A stretch of 64,000 bases of DNA, taken from contig OX579638.1 of the NCBI GenBank assembly GCA_951230915.1, positions 15,084,696-15,148,695 of the forward strand, in the 5' to 3' direction. Within the stretch, counting starts at the first letter, position 1; every line of letters starts with the position of its first letter. The position numbers were made by a program, and so were the translations under genes. Below are positions 1-11,749 of the stretch, piece by piece. The notes beneath the pieces are model-generated. The model saw only the letters and a program-made list of their open reading frames with translations. It did not search any database and was not told the origin of the DNA. The DNA comes from Antitrichia curtipendula. Its lineage: Eukaryota > Streptophyta > Bryopsida > Hypnales > Leucodontaceae.

Positions 1-1240
1 TGGCATTCTAACTACATGTCAAGAAACCCTAAGTTTGTATAATCGAGTGATTACCATTGCTATAGAATTTTAGAAACTTTAAAATTTTTTAATATTATAT
101 CGTAATCCTTGAATAGTTGTTGTTTATCTCTAAAGGTCCGTGCATCTCCAAAGTGGTTGATGCACCTAGGTCAAACTTGATTGTAAGTTTCAAAGTGTTT
201 ACTTTTTCTTTTTGATTTTGAGCTTAAAAAGTAAAGCCTAATAAATTATCTTTTTACTCCATTTCAAAACTTTCATAAAATCCAAAAATTCACTAGAAAT
301 TCTATATGTTTGAATCCAAATAACATAATATTATATATATTTAACTTGTGTCTTCTTCTTCATAAATGATTTTCAAGTTTAGATTATAGAACATTGTTTT
401 TTGTTCTAATCTTCATTTTTGGTCAAAATCACAAATTATTCTAATTGATGTAATTTCATGTACATATTCTTCTTTAAAAAATCATAAGAAGTTGAATTTT
501 CCAAATAAAACTCTAAAATATTCAAATTCTATAAAAAAAAGTATTTAATATCAAATTAAAATGATCAAAAATGTATCAATCAATTATATTCAGCTAAAGA
601 TTTAGGTAGATGGTGACGATTTGAATAGAAGGTCATTGCAAAGGATATTTAGATGTATGAAAAGCAAAAAATTAACTTGTAAATTTTTCATACTAATCTT
701 CATGTCTACTTTTACTTCTTCAAGAAATTTCAAATTAATTTGATAGTTTTTGTTATATTATCAAAAATATTTAATTCATTTAAAAAATATAAAATATATA
801 ATTCAATACTAAACCATTAAAGAATTTTGACATTGGCAAGTAAAACATGGTCTAATGTAACAAAAATATTATATTGAAATTCAAATATAATTTAAATGGT
901 TAAATTAAGCTAAAAAAAAAGTTTGACAATATGGCAATGAAATTGGTCTTTCAGGGATTAACACCTAGCAAAAATGATTGAGAGTATTTTCAAGGTGATG
1001 GAATAAAAAAGACAAGTCATTTATGTTTGAAATAGGTATTAGGATTTTTTTTTTTTTTTTTCTTTGTGTATTTGCAAGAATACCATTATAGATAGAAAAA
1101 AGAGCAAAACATGCCATTGTTTTCTCTTTGCTAGATTTTAGAATTTTTTGTTTTCTATGTATTCATTTATACTAGAGCTTGAGTTCTCAAAATTGATAAA
1201 GCATATCACAAGCATTTTTTGTTTGAAAATGGAATATGTA
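1..1240. other. AT-rich stretch without recognisable gene
   Basis: Strongly AT-rich DNA with stop codons throughout in the frames I read, and a T homopolymer near 1047-1063. I see no exon-like block, no tRNA-like folding and no clear element ends. Confidence 0.6.
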
Positions 1241-1242
1241 TA

Positions 1243-2960
1243 TGTGGGAGCCCGGAAAGTAAGATAAGTCTTGATTAGTGAGGAAAGTAGAGGAAGGAGT
1301 TAATAGGGGTACAATTTTTTGGTTTATCCAAGGGTAATCTAAACACCTTACCACAATTAACGTTCCATACTAATAGAGTAATGTAGATAGATAATTAGGT
1401 TAAGACCAGTAGTTAAAGTTTCTTGTTCTTATTGAGAACCGGAACCGGATTGAGATCCGAAATCGTTCCAAATACCGGGGCCGTGTTTTAAAATATAACG
1501 GGAGGTATCTTTTGGAGAATTACCATTCGGAAGAAGAGAAGTTGCCCAGTCAGTCAACAAAGGAGGAGAGCGAATCCGGATCTGAATCCAAGTCCCAACT
1601 TGACTTGGAAGAGGAAGAGGAAGAGAATTTGACTTGGCCTTGATTTCTCTGTCCAGCTTTAAGGGGAAGACTTCAGCTAAGGGTAAGACAACTAAGCCTT
1701 CAACTAGTAGAAGACAGTCACTAAGAAAGGGCGTCTCTATAATCGAGGGACTTTCTCCAAAGAAAGGTAGAAAGTAGAAGTAGAAGTATGAGTTATTCAG
1801 ATTAGCCTAGGAATAGTAGGTGGAAAGTACAATAAAGTAAAGAGTTCAGTTAACTTAATTATAGGAAAGTAAAAGATAAGTTTAGTTCAGTTAAGTGAAG
1901 GAAAATTAAAGCTTTTGAGTGTTAGAAAGTTAGTTGACAGCTACTTTTTGAGATGCATGCACCTAGACGTGAGTTTCTATGATTTTAGGATCTATAGATC
2001 CACCTTTTGCGGATTATCTTGTAGTTAGACAGTTAGTTTGGAAGGATAAGGAATGATCCTGGTCCTCTCCTTTTTTATCCTTGGGCCTTTTAGGATTCCT
2101 TGGGATTAGTATTTAAGGGTTGGAAATTAGTTTCAACTCCGGGCGTTTTCATATTCTTGTTTTCCTATTCAATTTCTGCAAAGAGAGCTTGGGTTTCACC
2201 TTCATGAGTATTGGTTTGAAAAGTCTTGGTCTTGTATTGAGAAGTTAGGCAGTGTTTTGACCATTGCTAGTTCAAGTAGTTTGGTAGTGAAAGCTTAAAG
2301 AAGAGGAGAATTAGTCCCCGGATTCCTTCTGGATCCGCGTCTGAGAGTATTGAGGATTGGTTCTGTAAACCCTTGTGTACTCGGAGGGAATTCCATCTGC
2401 TGATGTTTCTTGGAGAGTCTTCTGAGCGAGATAGCCATTCTTAGGTTAGGTGAGTCCTTGAGAGGAAGGGAAAATGTTAGCTGACGTCTGAGAGGTCTTG
2501 TTGCAACCGGAAGAGAGGAACTGGAAGGTAGGAGGAATCTCCTAGTTAGTAAGGTGGACATCCCACTGTTTGGATTGCATCCGGATGAGTCTGTCATTGT
2601 AGTAATGTGGGGATTGTAGGGGTTTCTTGAGTGACCTACTGGCGTGGATTAATTTTCGGGTTAGTTGTGAGGAAGAACTTGCGTCCCATCCTTTTCTGTT
2701 CTTTTGTTATTTTCCTTTTTAGTGAAATCTTCAGTCACTCTAATCATTTAGAGGGTAGGATTTACGCGTCCTTCCTTAACATAAGAGCGGACCCCTCCGT
2801 ATACGAGGCTAACTTCTACTTTCGATTACTAATAGTTCCAGATCTTTTTTGCTTTGGTTTGGTTTTCCGGATCCCATTCCAGTAATTTTGAGGAAGCTGC
2901 AGTTAAAGTCCTTTGGGAACGATACACGGGTCATCTTGGGTGTTTTGTCATTTAGAACAC
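1243..2960. repeat. Possible decayed LTR-retrotransposon segment
   Basis: A block of clearly higher GC than its flanks that begins with TGTGGGAGCCCGG. It contains purine-rich direct repeats (gaagaggaagaggaagag near 1608) and a TATA-like ATTTAAGG near 2110, followed by a T/C-rich leader-like segment. This is the texture of an LTR and leader. I did not find a second LTR, a convincing primer-binding site or any reverse transcriptase, so it may be a solo or eroded LTR or some other repeat. The short open frames inside do not resemble known proteins. Confidence 0.3.
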
Positions 2961-5938
2961 CTAAAGGTAGGATTTGTGCTTCTTTGTGCTACGACAATAT
3001 ATACTAATTCAAACTATTGAGTTTGTATGCAAATTTGTGAACTTTGGAGCAATAGTGCATCTATACTTTAGCAAGATTTTATGGAAAGTGATGAGGTGTA
3101 AAATAGGGGATTGTATAATCATGCCATTTATCTTCAATTTTAGCCTACTTTCTAGAGTTTAAGAGGAAGGAAAAGAAATGAAGGTGTCTACATAGACTCA
3201 ATTATTTTAGTACTTTTAGAGAGACTTTGGAAGAGAGATTCAACCTCTTCAATGATCAATTTTTGAGTCAGATTTTTTATGGGTGTTAGGTGATTGCAAG
3301 AGACTCCTATATGTAGCTATCTATTTTTTTTTTATCACTATGTGTATTTATTTATTTATTGGCCACAGCTTTTGCATTGTGATTTTTGAATGATTCAAAA
3401 TTTATAGGTAAGGTACTCGTAACTATTATACAACTTTTCTGATTTTGTTTTTGTTTTTCAAAAATGTTTTACTATCCTAAAATAGCCCGTAATTTTTTAT
3501 CACACTTGCCAATTTTGAGGGGGTTTAGTACTATTTATTATTTAGTATCCAAAAAACAAATTTGAAGCTAAATTTTAGAAGAGATGATCTTCTAATAAAC
3601 TTGCAATTATTATTCAAAGGAATTCTAAGAATATTTTTAATTGTTTATTGTATAAAAGTTCAAAAATTGAACTTCTTTCTACTTGCATTTTGAAACATGT
3701 AAAATATTCTTTTGGTGATTCTTTTGGTGAATGATCATCTCCATAGAGTTCTTGCACATATAATTTTTTTAGATTTTATTTATTTTTTCCTATTTTTTAC
3801 AAATTAAACCCTTAAAAACCAAGGAGCCCACTTTGGGCTTTTTGAGAACTTTGATAGCCTCATTGACTTTATAATTTGAAATCTTTGCATAAATTTCTTA
3901 GGATGGATGATACTCATTATAGTCTATATGTAAAGCTTTATTTCATGTGATTCCAATAAATATTACAAAAGTTAGAAGTTTTTTAAAATTTCAATGTCAA
4001 ACTAGGCATCAAAAAATGTATTCTAAAAAAAAAGAAGTTTTTGGGAAGTGTATAGATGGGTCAAACTACACTTAAAGGTACCAATATCATTACTATGCTA
4101 GACCTAGGTTAGAATCCTTTTATGAACTTTTAAGGCTCTAAATTACTATGATGTTGTCATTTTCTTTAATAAATTTATGGATAAATAGTATTGAAATGCA
4201 TCCCTATAATAAGTTGGAGAAATTTTTTCTTAGGCAAGATTCTTAGAAGGATGTAAATCACTAGTTGCAAGGCTAAATTTAGTATAAATATTCTAATACA
4301 ATATTTAAAAGGATAGTTTTGTCCAAATTTTTTATGCTTTTCAACCTTACAACTATTAAGAAGGATATTTAGTGATTAAATCTTGGACACAAAATAGTGT
4401 AATTTTTAATTAATTAATGGACTTATGACAAATTATTGATTTATTTAAAAAAATTTAAACCTTTAATTCCAAAAATAACTTATATAGTGCATTTGAAGTG
4501 AATAATATATACATTTTTGTTCTAACACAATCATCATTTGGATTATTTTTTATATTGAAAAAGATATTCACATGTTTTTACTTTTGAATACTATAGAAAA
4601 TGAAAAAGTTCTCAAATTGCAGCAAAAAAGTCCTTTTTCTCTCTATCATATAATTGTATATACACATGATTTTTTTGGATTCAACCACATTATTATTCAT
4701 TAGAAATTAGACCCCTTTTCTACCATTGAAAAATTTGACAGGTTGACATCTGAACTTCAATTAGAACTATAGTAAAGAATTTTTTATTTTTATGATAAAT
4801 AAAAAAATATTAGGCTTAATATGACTTGAAGTACTAGTCAAAAAGGAATAAACTACCTATAATTAATAGATTAGCTTTAAAAAAATCAATAGTTAAAAAG
4901 CAGTTACATTGCAGATTTTACTGACCCCTTTTTTGGTACCTTTGAGTATGATTTGACCCAAATTTATACCTACTTATAAACATTTGAACCATTCAATTCC
5001 AAATATTGAAGTAAAAGTTATGAGGAGTTTTATTTTGCAGACAATGAAGATAAAAAATACAAATAAAATTGTTTCTTGCTCTCAATTTTTAAATTTTTAA
5101 TTAAAAATAAAAACAATTTATGCTAATTTTTTATTAGAATGTTTTCACAAATAAAATTAAGAATTTTTAATATTTTATAAAAATTATTAGCAGATTAATT
5201 TTTTCTTTCATTCAGTATTATCTTCCATTTTACAAAAAATTTAAAGATGAATGTGAAAATATTTTTGGTTAAACTTTTTTACATATGTTTTCAACCCATT
5301 TCAAACATATTGACTAAAATGCACAAGTTATAGGGCATATGTGTTTTTCCCTTAAAATGTTGAAATACAAAACTTCATCTTTGGGAAGGAATAGAAAAAT
5401 TTACATTTTTAAAGTTTAGGCACATTGAACTTGCAATTGGTGGGGATATTCATTCTAAAATTTTGGAACAATGTACTTGAAAAGTTGACCAAAGGATCCT
5501 ACGGTTGGATTTGTTAGATTTATGAAAATTTTGACTTTGCTTTAGGGATGTGTATTTTGAAGCAATTTTGAGCCTCTAACCATGTTGGTCCTTTAGTGGT
5601 TAAAACATTGAAGTATCTATTTTCTTGAGATTTAGCATTTTTTTTAATTCTCTCCTATCTAGAGAATTTTTCTATGCTTTATCTTCCTAGGGTACAATTA
5701 TATTAAAAGTGTCTACATTGATCATCTTTTTTATATTTAAAAAAAAATATTTTTTTAAATTTGAAGTATTCCAAAAAATTAAGCACAATTATTGTGAAAA
5801 TGCAACAATGCTACATTTAACTACTCAGAACTTTTGAAAATCCAGAATTAATAATGGTCACTGAGAGGAAAAAAATGATCATCAAGAGATAATGCAAAAC
5901 ATTGGGAGATCACTACAAAGCATCAAAAGATTTATATA

Positions 5939-5962
5939 AACATCCAGAGATCTCTGGATGTT
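5939..5962. repeat. 24-bp perfect palindrome
   Basis: Two 12-bp half-sites (AACATCCAGAGA and its complement) abut with no spacer. It sits in AT-rich DNA beside further short repeats of the same words (gagat, catc). It may be the centre of a decayed foldback element. Confidence 0.6.
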
Positions 5963-6419
5963 ATTATTTGTAGATCTCTTGATGTTTTGTCCATAATTCA
6001 TTGAATAGTCCAAAAATAATTAAATGTGGTATGACAAATTAGTAGGTGTTTCTTGCAATCACCTTGTTGTTCATTTGAGGATGTAGAGGCTTCCTAATGT
6101 ATGTGGAGAGGTGTAGATGCACTATGATGAAAATTTTGTTTGAAAAAGAATTAAATATAGTTTTTAAATTAAAGTCTTAAGAAGTACATGAGCAATAGGA
6201 AAGTGGCACACGGTATTGGTTTGATAATCTTCTACTATGAATAGGATTAAATATTGTGTTAACATTGTTATATCAAGAGCGTGGAGTCCATAGTTTAAAA
6301 CACTAGGACTTGGAAGAAGCGGTATGCAATGCGTTTGGTTACTATAGGTTTAAGTTTAGTACAATTGTACATGTTTTTGCCTTATAAACTAAGGATTTTC
6401 AATGTAGTGGAAATTTTCT

Positions 6420-6600
6420 TCTCTAACTTAACTTACAACAGTCAACTACAAAACTTTGTCAAATACTTTGAATTCACCTAAAGTAAGTTAGACTATACCT
6501 TGCAACTCCTTTCTACTATTTATTATTGTATGCCAGTTTGTTTGTTAAGGTTGAAACTCTATTTAACATTCATTATTTTATAACTTGTTGAGCCTAGTCT
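6420..6600 (+). repeat. Fragment of the 7.1-8.4 kb dispersed repeat
   Basis: This segment reads almost in parallel with 7130-7310. Shared blocks include caaaactttgtcaaa, gtaagttagac / gtaagctagac, ttatttattatt and a conserved stretch from 'gttaaggttgaaactc' to 'taacttg'. It is a partial direct copy about 700 bp upstream of the larger copy. No coding function is visible. Confidence 0.6.
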
Positions 6601-7129
6601 CTAAGTCTTATCAAGCAGTTGAGGGGCTTGAGAGTGTTAGGCCATTGATTGAATGCTATAGTTGATCAATGATCCTATGACCTTTGTGATTGTAGGCCCT
6701 TGGGTGCCCTCAGGTGGGAACTATGGGAACATAAGGTTGTGACTTAGACTTCTTCAAGTCTTGAACTCAATGGTTTGGTCTTATAGATCAAAAAATTCCT
6801 TGAAGGACTTAGGGGGCTTCTATTCAAGTCATTTTTTCCCTTTGCTTGTTTCATGAAGGTAATTGTGTTATGATATTCTCTAATATTTATCATGTAAGTT
6901 ATGTAGGTAGTATCTAATACAATTTAAGTTGAATAAGTAAATCTAATCTTTAAATATAAACTAGATTTATCACAAATTGCCCAATCCAATTGCAATTCCT
7001 AGTTCTCAGTCCAATTGCGCCCCATTGCATCCTAATGTAGTATAAAAGATTGAGTGTAGAGTTGGGATTGAAAGGGTTGGAACTAGATTGAAAAGACACA
7101 ATTTTATCATTTTATGACTTCAATGAACA

Positions 7130-8400
7130 CCACCATTCAACAATGTACAAAACTTTGTCAAAAGGCTCTAAATCTTCCAATAGTAAGCTAGACAAACACT
7201 TTGCAAGTGCAACTCCTCCAAATTATTTATTATTATGTTCCAATTTCGTTGTCAAGATGGAAACCCTATTCAACATTCACCGTTTGATAACTTGGTGACA
7301 TCTGAAGCATAGTTTAAAGATTGAGTATTGTATGTTTAGGTTAGATTCAAAATAATTCAATTTTAGAGATTGGATAGTTTGGTAGCTTGTTTTGATTTTC
7401 TTGACTTTCGACACTTTGATCCTCCTACTTTTTAACACTCCCAATTTTGGGTTGATTTTATCTATTCATGTATGAATGTGTTATTTTTTCTAAATTTTCT
7501 CAAGAATATTTTTTGGATATTCAAAATTGGCAGCAATGACATTTTTTCAAGATTTTCAGAAATAGTTGTAAAATTTTTAAAATTTTAGACATGTTCCACA
7601 TTTTCCAATTTGCCCTAATTATTTTCGAAACTGATCTACACGTCGGGTATGTACCACACCCTTCCCAAATTCTTTACCCATTCAACAAGCACTTCAATTT
7701 TTTCAGACAAGCAGAATTGTAGACTCTCCTTGCAATTCTCGTCAATTATCTCCAACTTCGAGTAACTTACTTCAAGAGGCAAGGACCGAATTCCACGCAG
7801 ACCACAGAATCTATGTGGAGTATCAGAAATTTTATTATTTTAAATTTTGCACAAGATTTCTATGGCAAGTTTGTGCACACAGGATTCAATTGCACAACCA
7901 TTCACCGGAACTCAAAGCTCTGCGGTGATCCCAAATGTGATTTCCACAATTGCATGTGATGATTTTTCAAATCCAACACTGGTTTAATATCACGTTTTCG
8001 TCTCTAAAAATTATCTTGGGTACATTCTTGCAAAATTTAGACGCACTAGAGAACATTCTGCTCATGTTACTAGCAGTGGATCTATAATCACAACTGCGGC
8101 ATCCCCACATTCAGCGAAAATATTGCTAAAGGCAATAGAACAAATAAACCAAAAAACTAGCTGCGCAACAACAATCTACTGTTTCCCAATCCACACAAAC
8201 ACCACTGAAAATCAGCTTCGAAACATCATTGCTCAACTTTTTATTGTTTACAGAAATATGGTACATTGCTAGAAACCCAATTGGGGGATCTTCCAGTTAT
8301 TGCAGAAGTTAAGAGATGTCGCGGAGATTATTTTGCCTACTTGTCAATTCAAAATGATGTGCAGCATTGTACACTCGAGAATCAGAGTACAAATTTCAAG
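7130..8400 (+). repeat. Dispersed repeat, copy 1 (inverted relative to the copy at 34.9-35.7 kb)
   Basis: Long colinear similarity to the reverse complement of 34920-35720, over non-coding-looking stretches and a short protein-like stretch. The protein-like part (about 7690-7960) reads FFRQ, then a conserved RTE-H, RIY, EYQ, FAQDFYG and PKCDFH in shifting frames, so it is broken here. The same words are open for about 100 codons in the inverted copy. I do not recognise the family; it could be a captured gene fragment or an element of its own. The downstream part lies just past the glyoxal oxidase stop codon, and an AATAAA on the minus strand near 8240 lies inside it. Confidence 0.6.
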
Positions 8401-8549
8401 TGCCACGGAGAGACACAAAAGTGGAACCTAAGCAACTAAAGGATGACTGATATCAACGTCCACCGAGTAAAAAATTGAATCTAAGAAGGTGACTGGGGTG
8501 ATTGCAGTTTGGAATGTTGTTAGGGGTTTTGTCAGGGTTTTGCTAGGGT

Positions 8550-10726
8550 TTAGTTGTTTTGCTTGACCCATGTGCCCTTGGAAGGGATGCCATTCTGCAC
8601 TACGAAGAGAATGTAGTAATTGGGCGGGGCGATGTTGTTGTTGGGCGCCGCAGTGACTTGCATGCTCCAGCCGCCTCCGGCCTTCACTGGCACTGTGGCT
8701 TTCAGGTTCAACGATCGCTGGCCTTGCGAGTACGAGTGCGTTGTGAAAGGCGCGCTGTTCTGGTACACCGCCACTCCGCCCAAACGAGTCGTCACCGTGA
8801 ACGTCACCGTAAACACCAGGTTGTATGTGAGCGCCGTTGGAACTCCGGTTATGGCCGGTCTGACGGCATTGTAGCTGCAAAGAAATACATTTGCAATCAC
8901 AAACGCATGTATCAGAAAGATGTCCGAACTCATGGGTCCATTCACTGTCAGAGGACTTTGATAAAGGAAGTAAAGGATTTTGATTTGTAGCTTCTTCTAT
9001 TTGTTGCTTTCTTACTCTTTCTCCGGGTTGCGTTCTCTGTTGGTTGTATCGCGAGTTTCAATTTGGAATACAATCCTTAGTTTCAAAAAATAGATAAAAA
9101 GGGCTCGAAAGAGTGTCAAGAGTTATGATTAAACTCTTGACACTGATTTCAGAGTGCTAAAATTGCGACACTTAGGTTCCCAGACCTGTAAAAACTACAA
9201 CTGGTATTGATCTGAGGTTTCAGTCAAGCTAATCACTCTCCATTTTAACGAATTTGATGTTAAAACAATCGACTATCATACTTATAACCATGTACTCGTA
9301 CTGGCTCCTGATAATATGAATGCACGAGAATTTCTAAGGACAGAAACAGATCGAGTGAGTAAAATGCAAGGACAGAAACAGAGTGTATGTAATGTAAATT
9401 CAGGAACAGAGTGTATGGAATTCAAATGCCAAAAGAATAATGTTAGAAGTCTTACTTGGCGCCCAAGTACGGTGGTGAGAAGCACTCCACTCGCAATTCC
9501 GTCGGAAACGCTCCCGTAAAAGTATAGAACTGATGCGTATTACTTCCCGCAACCAGAATCCTTCCATCCGCAAGCAAGCTTGCCGTCGAGTGATACATCC
9601 TCGCAATCTCCGTCTTCGCATACACAGAGAATCTCGTCCCCACCGCGGCTCCCGGATTATAATTCACAGGACTCAACGCCGGATTACTCGCTTTCCCCCA
9701 CCCCTGAAACCCCGTCTGCGCGCCATTCACAATCAAAACCTCCCCATTCGGCAGATTGATCATATCCCCCATCGTCCTCTGCACAGGCATATCCTCCATG
9801 GCCCAAACCGGCGCCCCCGCCGTGGCCACAATCCGTCCACAGCTCTTGGATGCGGGCGCCGCGACGTTATTCGCTTCCGAAGCGCCGGTCGCGGCTCCCC
9901 CACAAACTAAAATCGTCGCAACTCCAAATCCCGTCTCAGACGTCAACGGCAACATCACTGCACTTCCTGCAGACGGGTAGTTGCGAGGATTTCCAGGAAT
10001 CGTTGGGTACGTCCGCGTCACCTTTCCCGTGTTCCAATTCAACGCCACCGAGTCTCGCGCTGCGAATATAAAAAGGTCCCCATTCGGAAGCAGAAACACG
10101 AAAGGGTAGAGATTGTCGCTAGAACCCGCGAGTACCGCTAATGGAAACGCGCCTTCCCCAGCTTTACGTTTCGGGTAGAATTCATATGTTCCTTGTGCAC
10201 GACCCCCGACTATGATTTGACGAATGCCTGATTGCAACACTTGGTTGCTGGAGTACCAGCGCCCTTGCGCAAGAGGCTCCGTGAGCTCCGTCCAGTCGCA
10301 GGTGCCCGTGGGGGCGCAAGGGGAGAGCGTGCGGATCTTCTTGTTGCCTTCGTAGTCGCCACCCGTTTGGACGAGCGTGCCGTCCGCGAAGAATTGACCG
10401 GAAGAGCACCAGGTGTCGGTGAAGATGAAGAGGGGACGGACGGCGCCGGTGGAGGGGGTGAGCATGACGGAATGCGCGGTGCAGTCGACCTTGAGGACGC
10501 GCTCCAGGGGTTGGTTGCGGCAACGACCGTTGGGGAGCTCAATCTGAGTGGCGCCTGTGTTGGTGCGGTCGAGGAGGATGACGGTGTTGGTGTGGGTGAC
10601 AGCCGCGTGCATGGTGGCGATGCCGGCGTTCTTCTGGAGGATTTGCCAGGTGCCTTGTGCGTCGAGGGATGGGATCCAGGTTTGGATCAGGAAGAGGAAC
10701 ACGATTAGTATCCTTATCTGAGTCAT
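8550..10726 (-). CDS. Secreted glyoxal oxidase / galactose oxidase-like copper-radical oxidase
   Basis: Two exons, 10726-9456 and 8874-8550 (531 codons); the 581-bp intron has GTAAG and TTTGCAG borders. The joined frame reads through the junction as PPYLGA-NYNAVRP, the expected conserved sequence. Residues 1-23 form a hydrophobic signal peptide (IRILIVFLFLIQTW). An earlier in-frame ATG at 10768 would add 14 polar residues ahead of it, so I prefer 10726. The N-terminal glyoxal-oxidase/kelch region carries DCTAHS, TDTWCSSG (Cys107), RWYSSNQ (Tyr158) and ARMYHS (Tyr378, His379). The C-terminal DUF1929-like domain carries TTHSYSQGQRS (His470). These correspond to the Cys-Tyr cofactor, axial Tyr and two His copper ligands of galactose oxidase, so the active site looks intact. 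Family members oxidise aldehydes or primary alcohols in the cell wall and release H2O2; the substrate here is unknown. Coding GC is far above the flanks. Length suits plant GLOX proteins. Confidence 0.93.
8875..9455 (-). other. Intron of the glyoxal oxidase-like gene
   Basis: The donor GTAAGA follows codon position 2 of Asn424, and the acceptor TTCTTTGCAG is preceded by a pyrimidine-rich run. Composition is AT-rich compared with the exons. Intron phase 2 is inferred from the joined frame. No other gene is visible in it. Confidence 0.88.
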
Positions 10727-10769
10727 CTTGTCCGCCTTCTTCAAGCTCGAGATCGACCGAGAAAGCACA

Positions 10770-11745
10770 ACAATTATGATCGTGGATTCAATTCAAGATC
10801 CGTAAATTTGATTGATCATCTGCAAGTTACAACAACCGAGTCTTGAGCGAGCTAGTAATCAGAGTATATGGATGTGCTCAAAGGATTCAGAGTATTAAAT
10901 TCAGGCTGTTCTTTCAAATTAGCCTTCACATCCAAGCTTGAAAGCAATCGACCATGTTTCCTCAAGCACACTATCTAGACCGACCGAGAACGCACAACAA
11001 CTAGACTCGTGAATTCATTTCAGAATCGCAAATTTGATCAATCGATCATCTGCAAGTTACAACCACCGAATAGCAAGCTAGTAATCAGCCGTCGAGTCTT
11101 GAGCAAGATTAATAGTAATCTAACCACATTCAGGCAATTCAGACACGTAGTAAATTCAGCTGTTCTATCAAACTTTCACAGTCAAGCTTGAAAGCAATCG
11201 ACCGTGTCCCGAAAATCACGCCGCGCAGCTGGACTCATGAAGAAAATTCAAGCCACCCAGCTAGACTCGCGACTTGAATTTAAGCCCGGCGATTTGATCG
11301 ATCATCTGGAAGTTACAAAAACTGAATTTTGCGCAAGCTAGTAACCAGACTAAATGTATTCACCCAATTCGATGTACCAAATTCAGACTGTTGATTCTTT
11401 CAAAATTCAAACCGTCACATTCAAGCTTGAAAGCAATCGACCATGTCCCGAAAATCACACCACCTAGCTAGACTCCTGAAGAAAATTCAAGCTAGCCTGC
11501 GAAATTGATTCGATCATCTTCAAGTAACAACAACCGAATCTTGAGCGAGCAAATCATCAGACTATTTGCAATCCACCAATTCGGACACGTAACAACTGCA
11601 GACTGTTAATTCTATCAAAACTTTCGCAATCAAGTCTGAAAGCAGTCGACCATGTCCCAAATCCCGAAATTACACCACCTAGCTAGACTCCTGAAGAAAA
11701 TTGTAGTCCGCGAAATTGAGAAGGTGCCACCTGCAAATTTCAACA
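10770..11745. repeat. Diverged tandem array upstream of the glyoxal oxidase gene
   Basis: At least four, probably five, imperfect units of about 213-256 bp follow one another directly upstream of the minus-strand start codon. The landmark 'gatcatctgcaagttacaa' recurs near 10816, 11046, 11300 and 11516, with a weak fifth near 11730. Each unit also carries a TCAAGCTTGA-type word followed by 'aagcaatcgacc'. Drift between units is high, so the array is old. It occupies the position of the promoter or 5' leader and may be a repeated regulatory block. Confidence 0.8.
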
Positions 11746-11749
11746 GCGG

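Larger units (their letters stand above)
2960..7130. other. AT-rich intergenic DNA
   Basis: About 4 kb of AT-rich sequence with no supported gene. It holds a perfect palindrome near 5.94 kb and a fragment of the 7.1-8.4 kb repeat near 6.42-6.60 kb. Near 5.48-5.51 kb the motif GATCCTACGGTTGG echoes the interior of the TTAA-flanked elements found further along, so old remnants of those are probably present. Confidence 0.5.

Noticed and set aside
8428..10708. Several open frames of 70-158 codons on both strands over the oxidase exons
   Set aside because: They are out-of-frame shadows of the GC-rich oxidase exons; only the spliced minus-strand frame carries conserved oxidase motifs.
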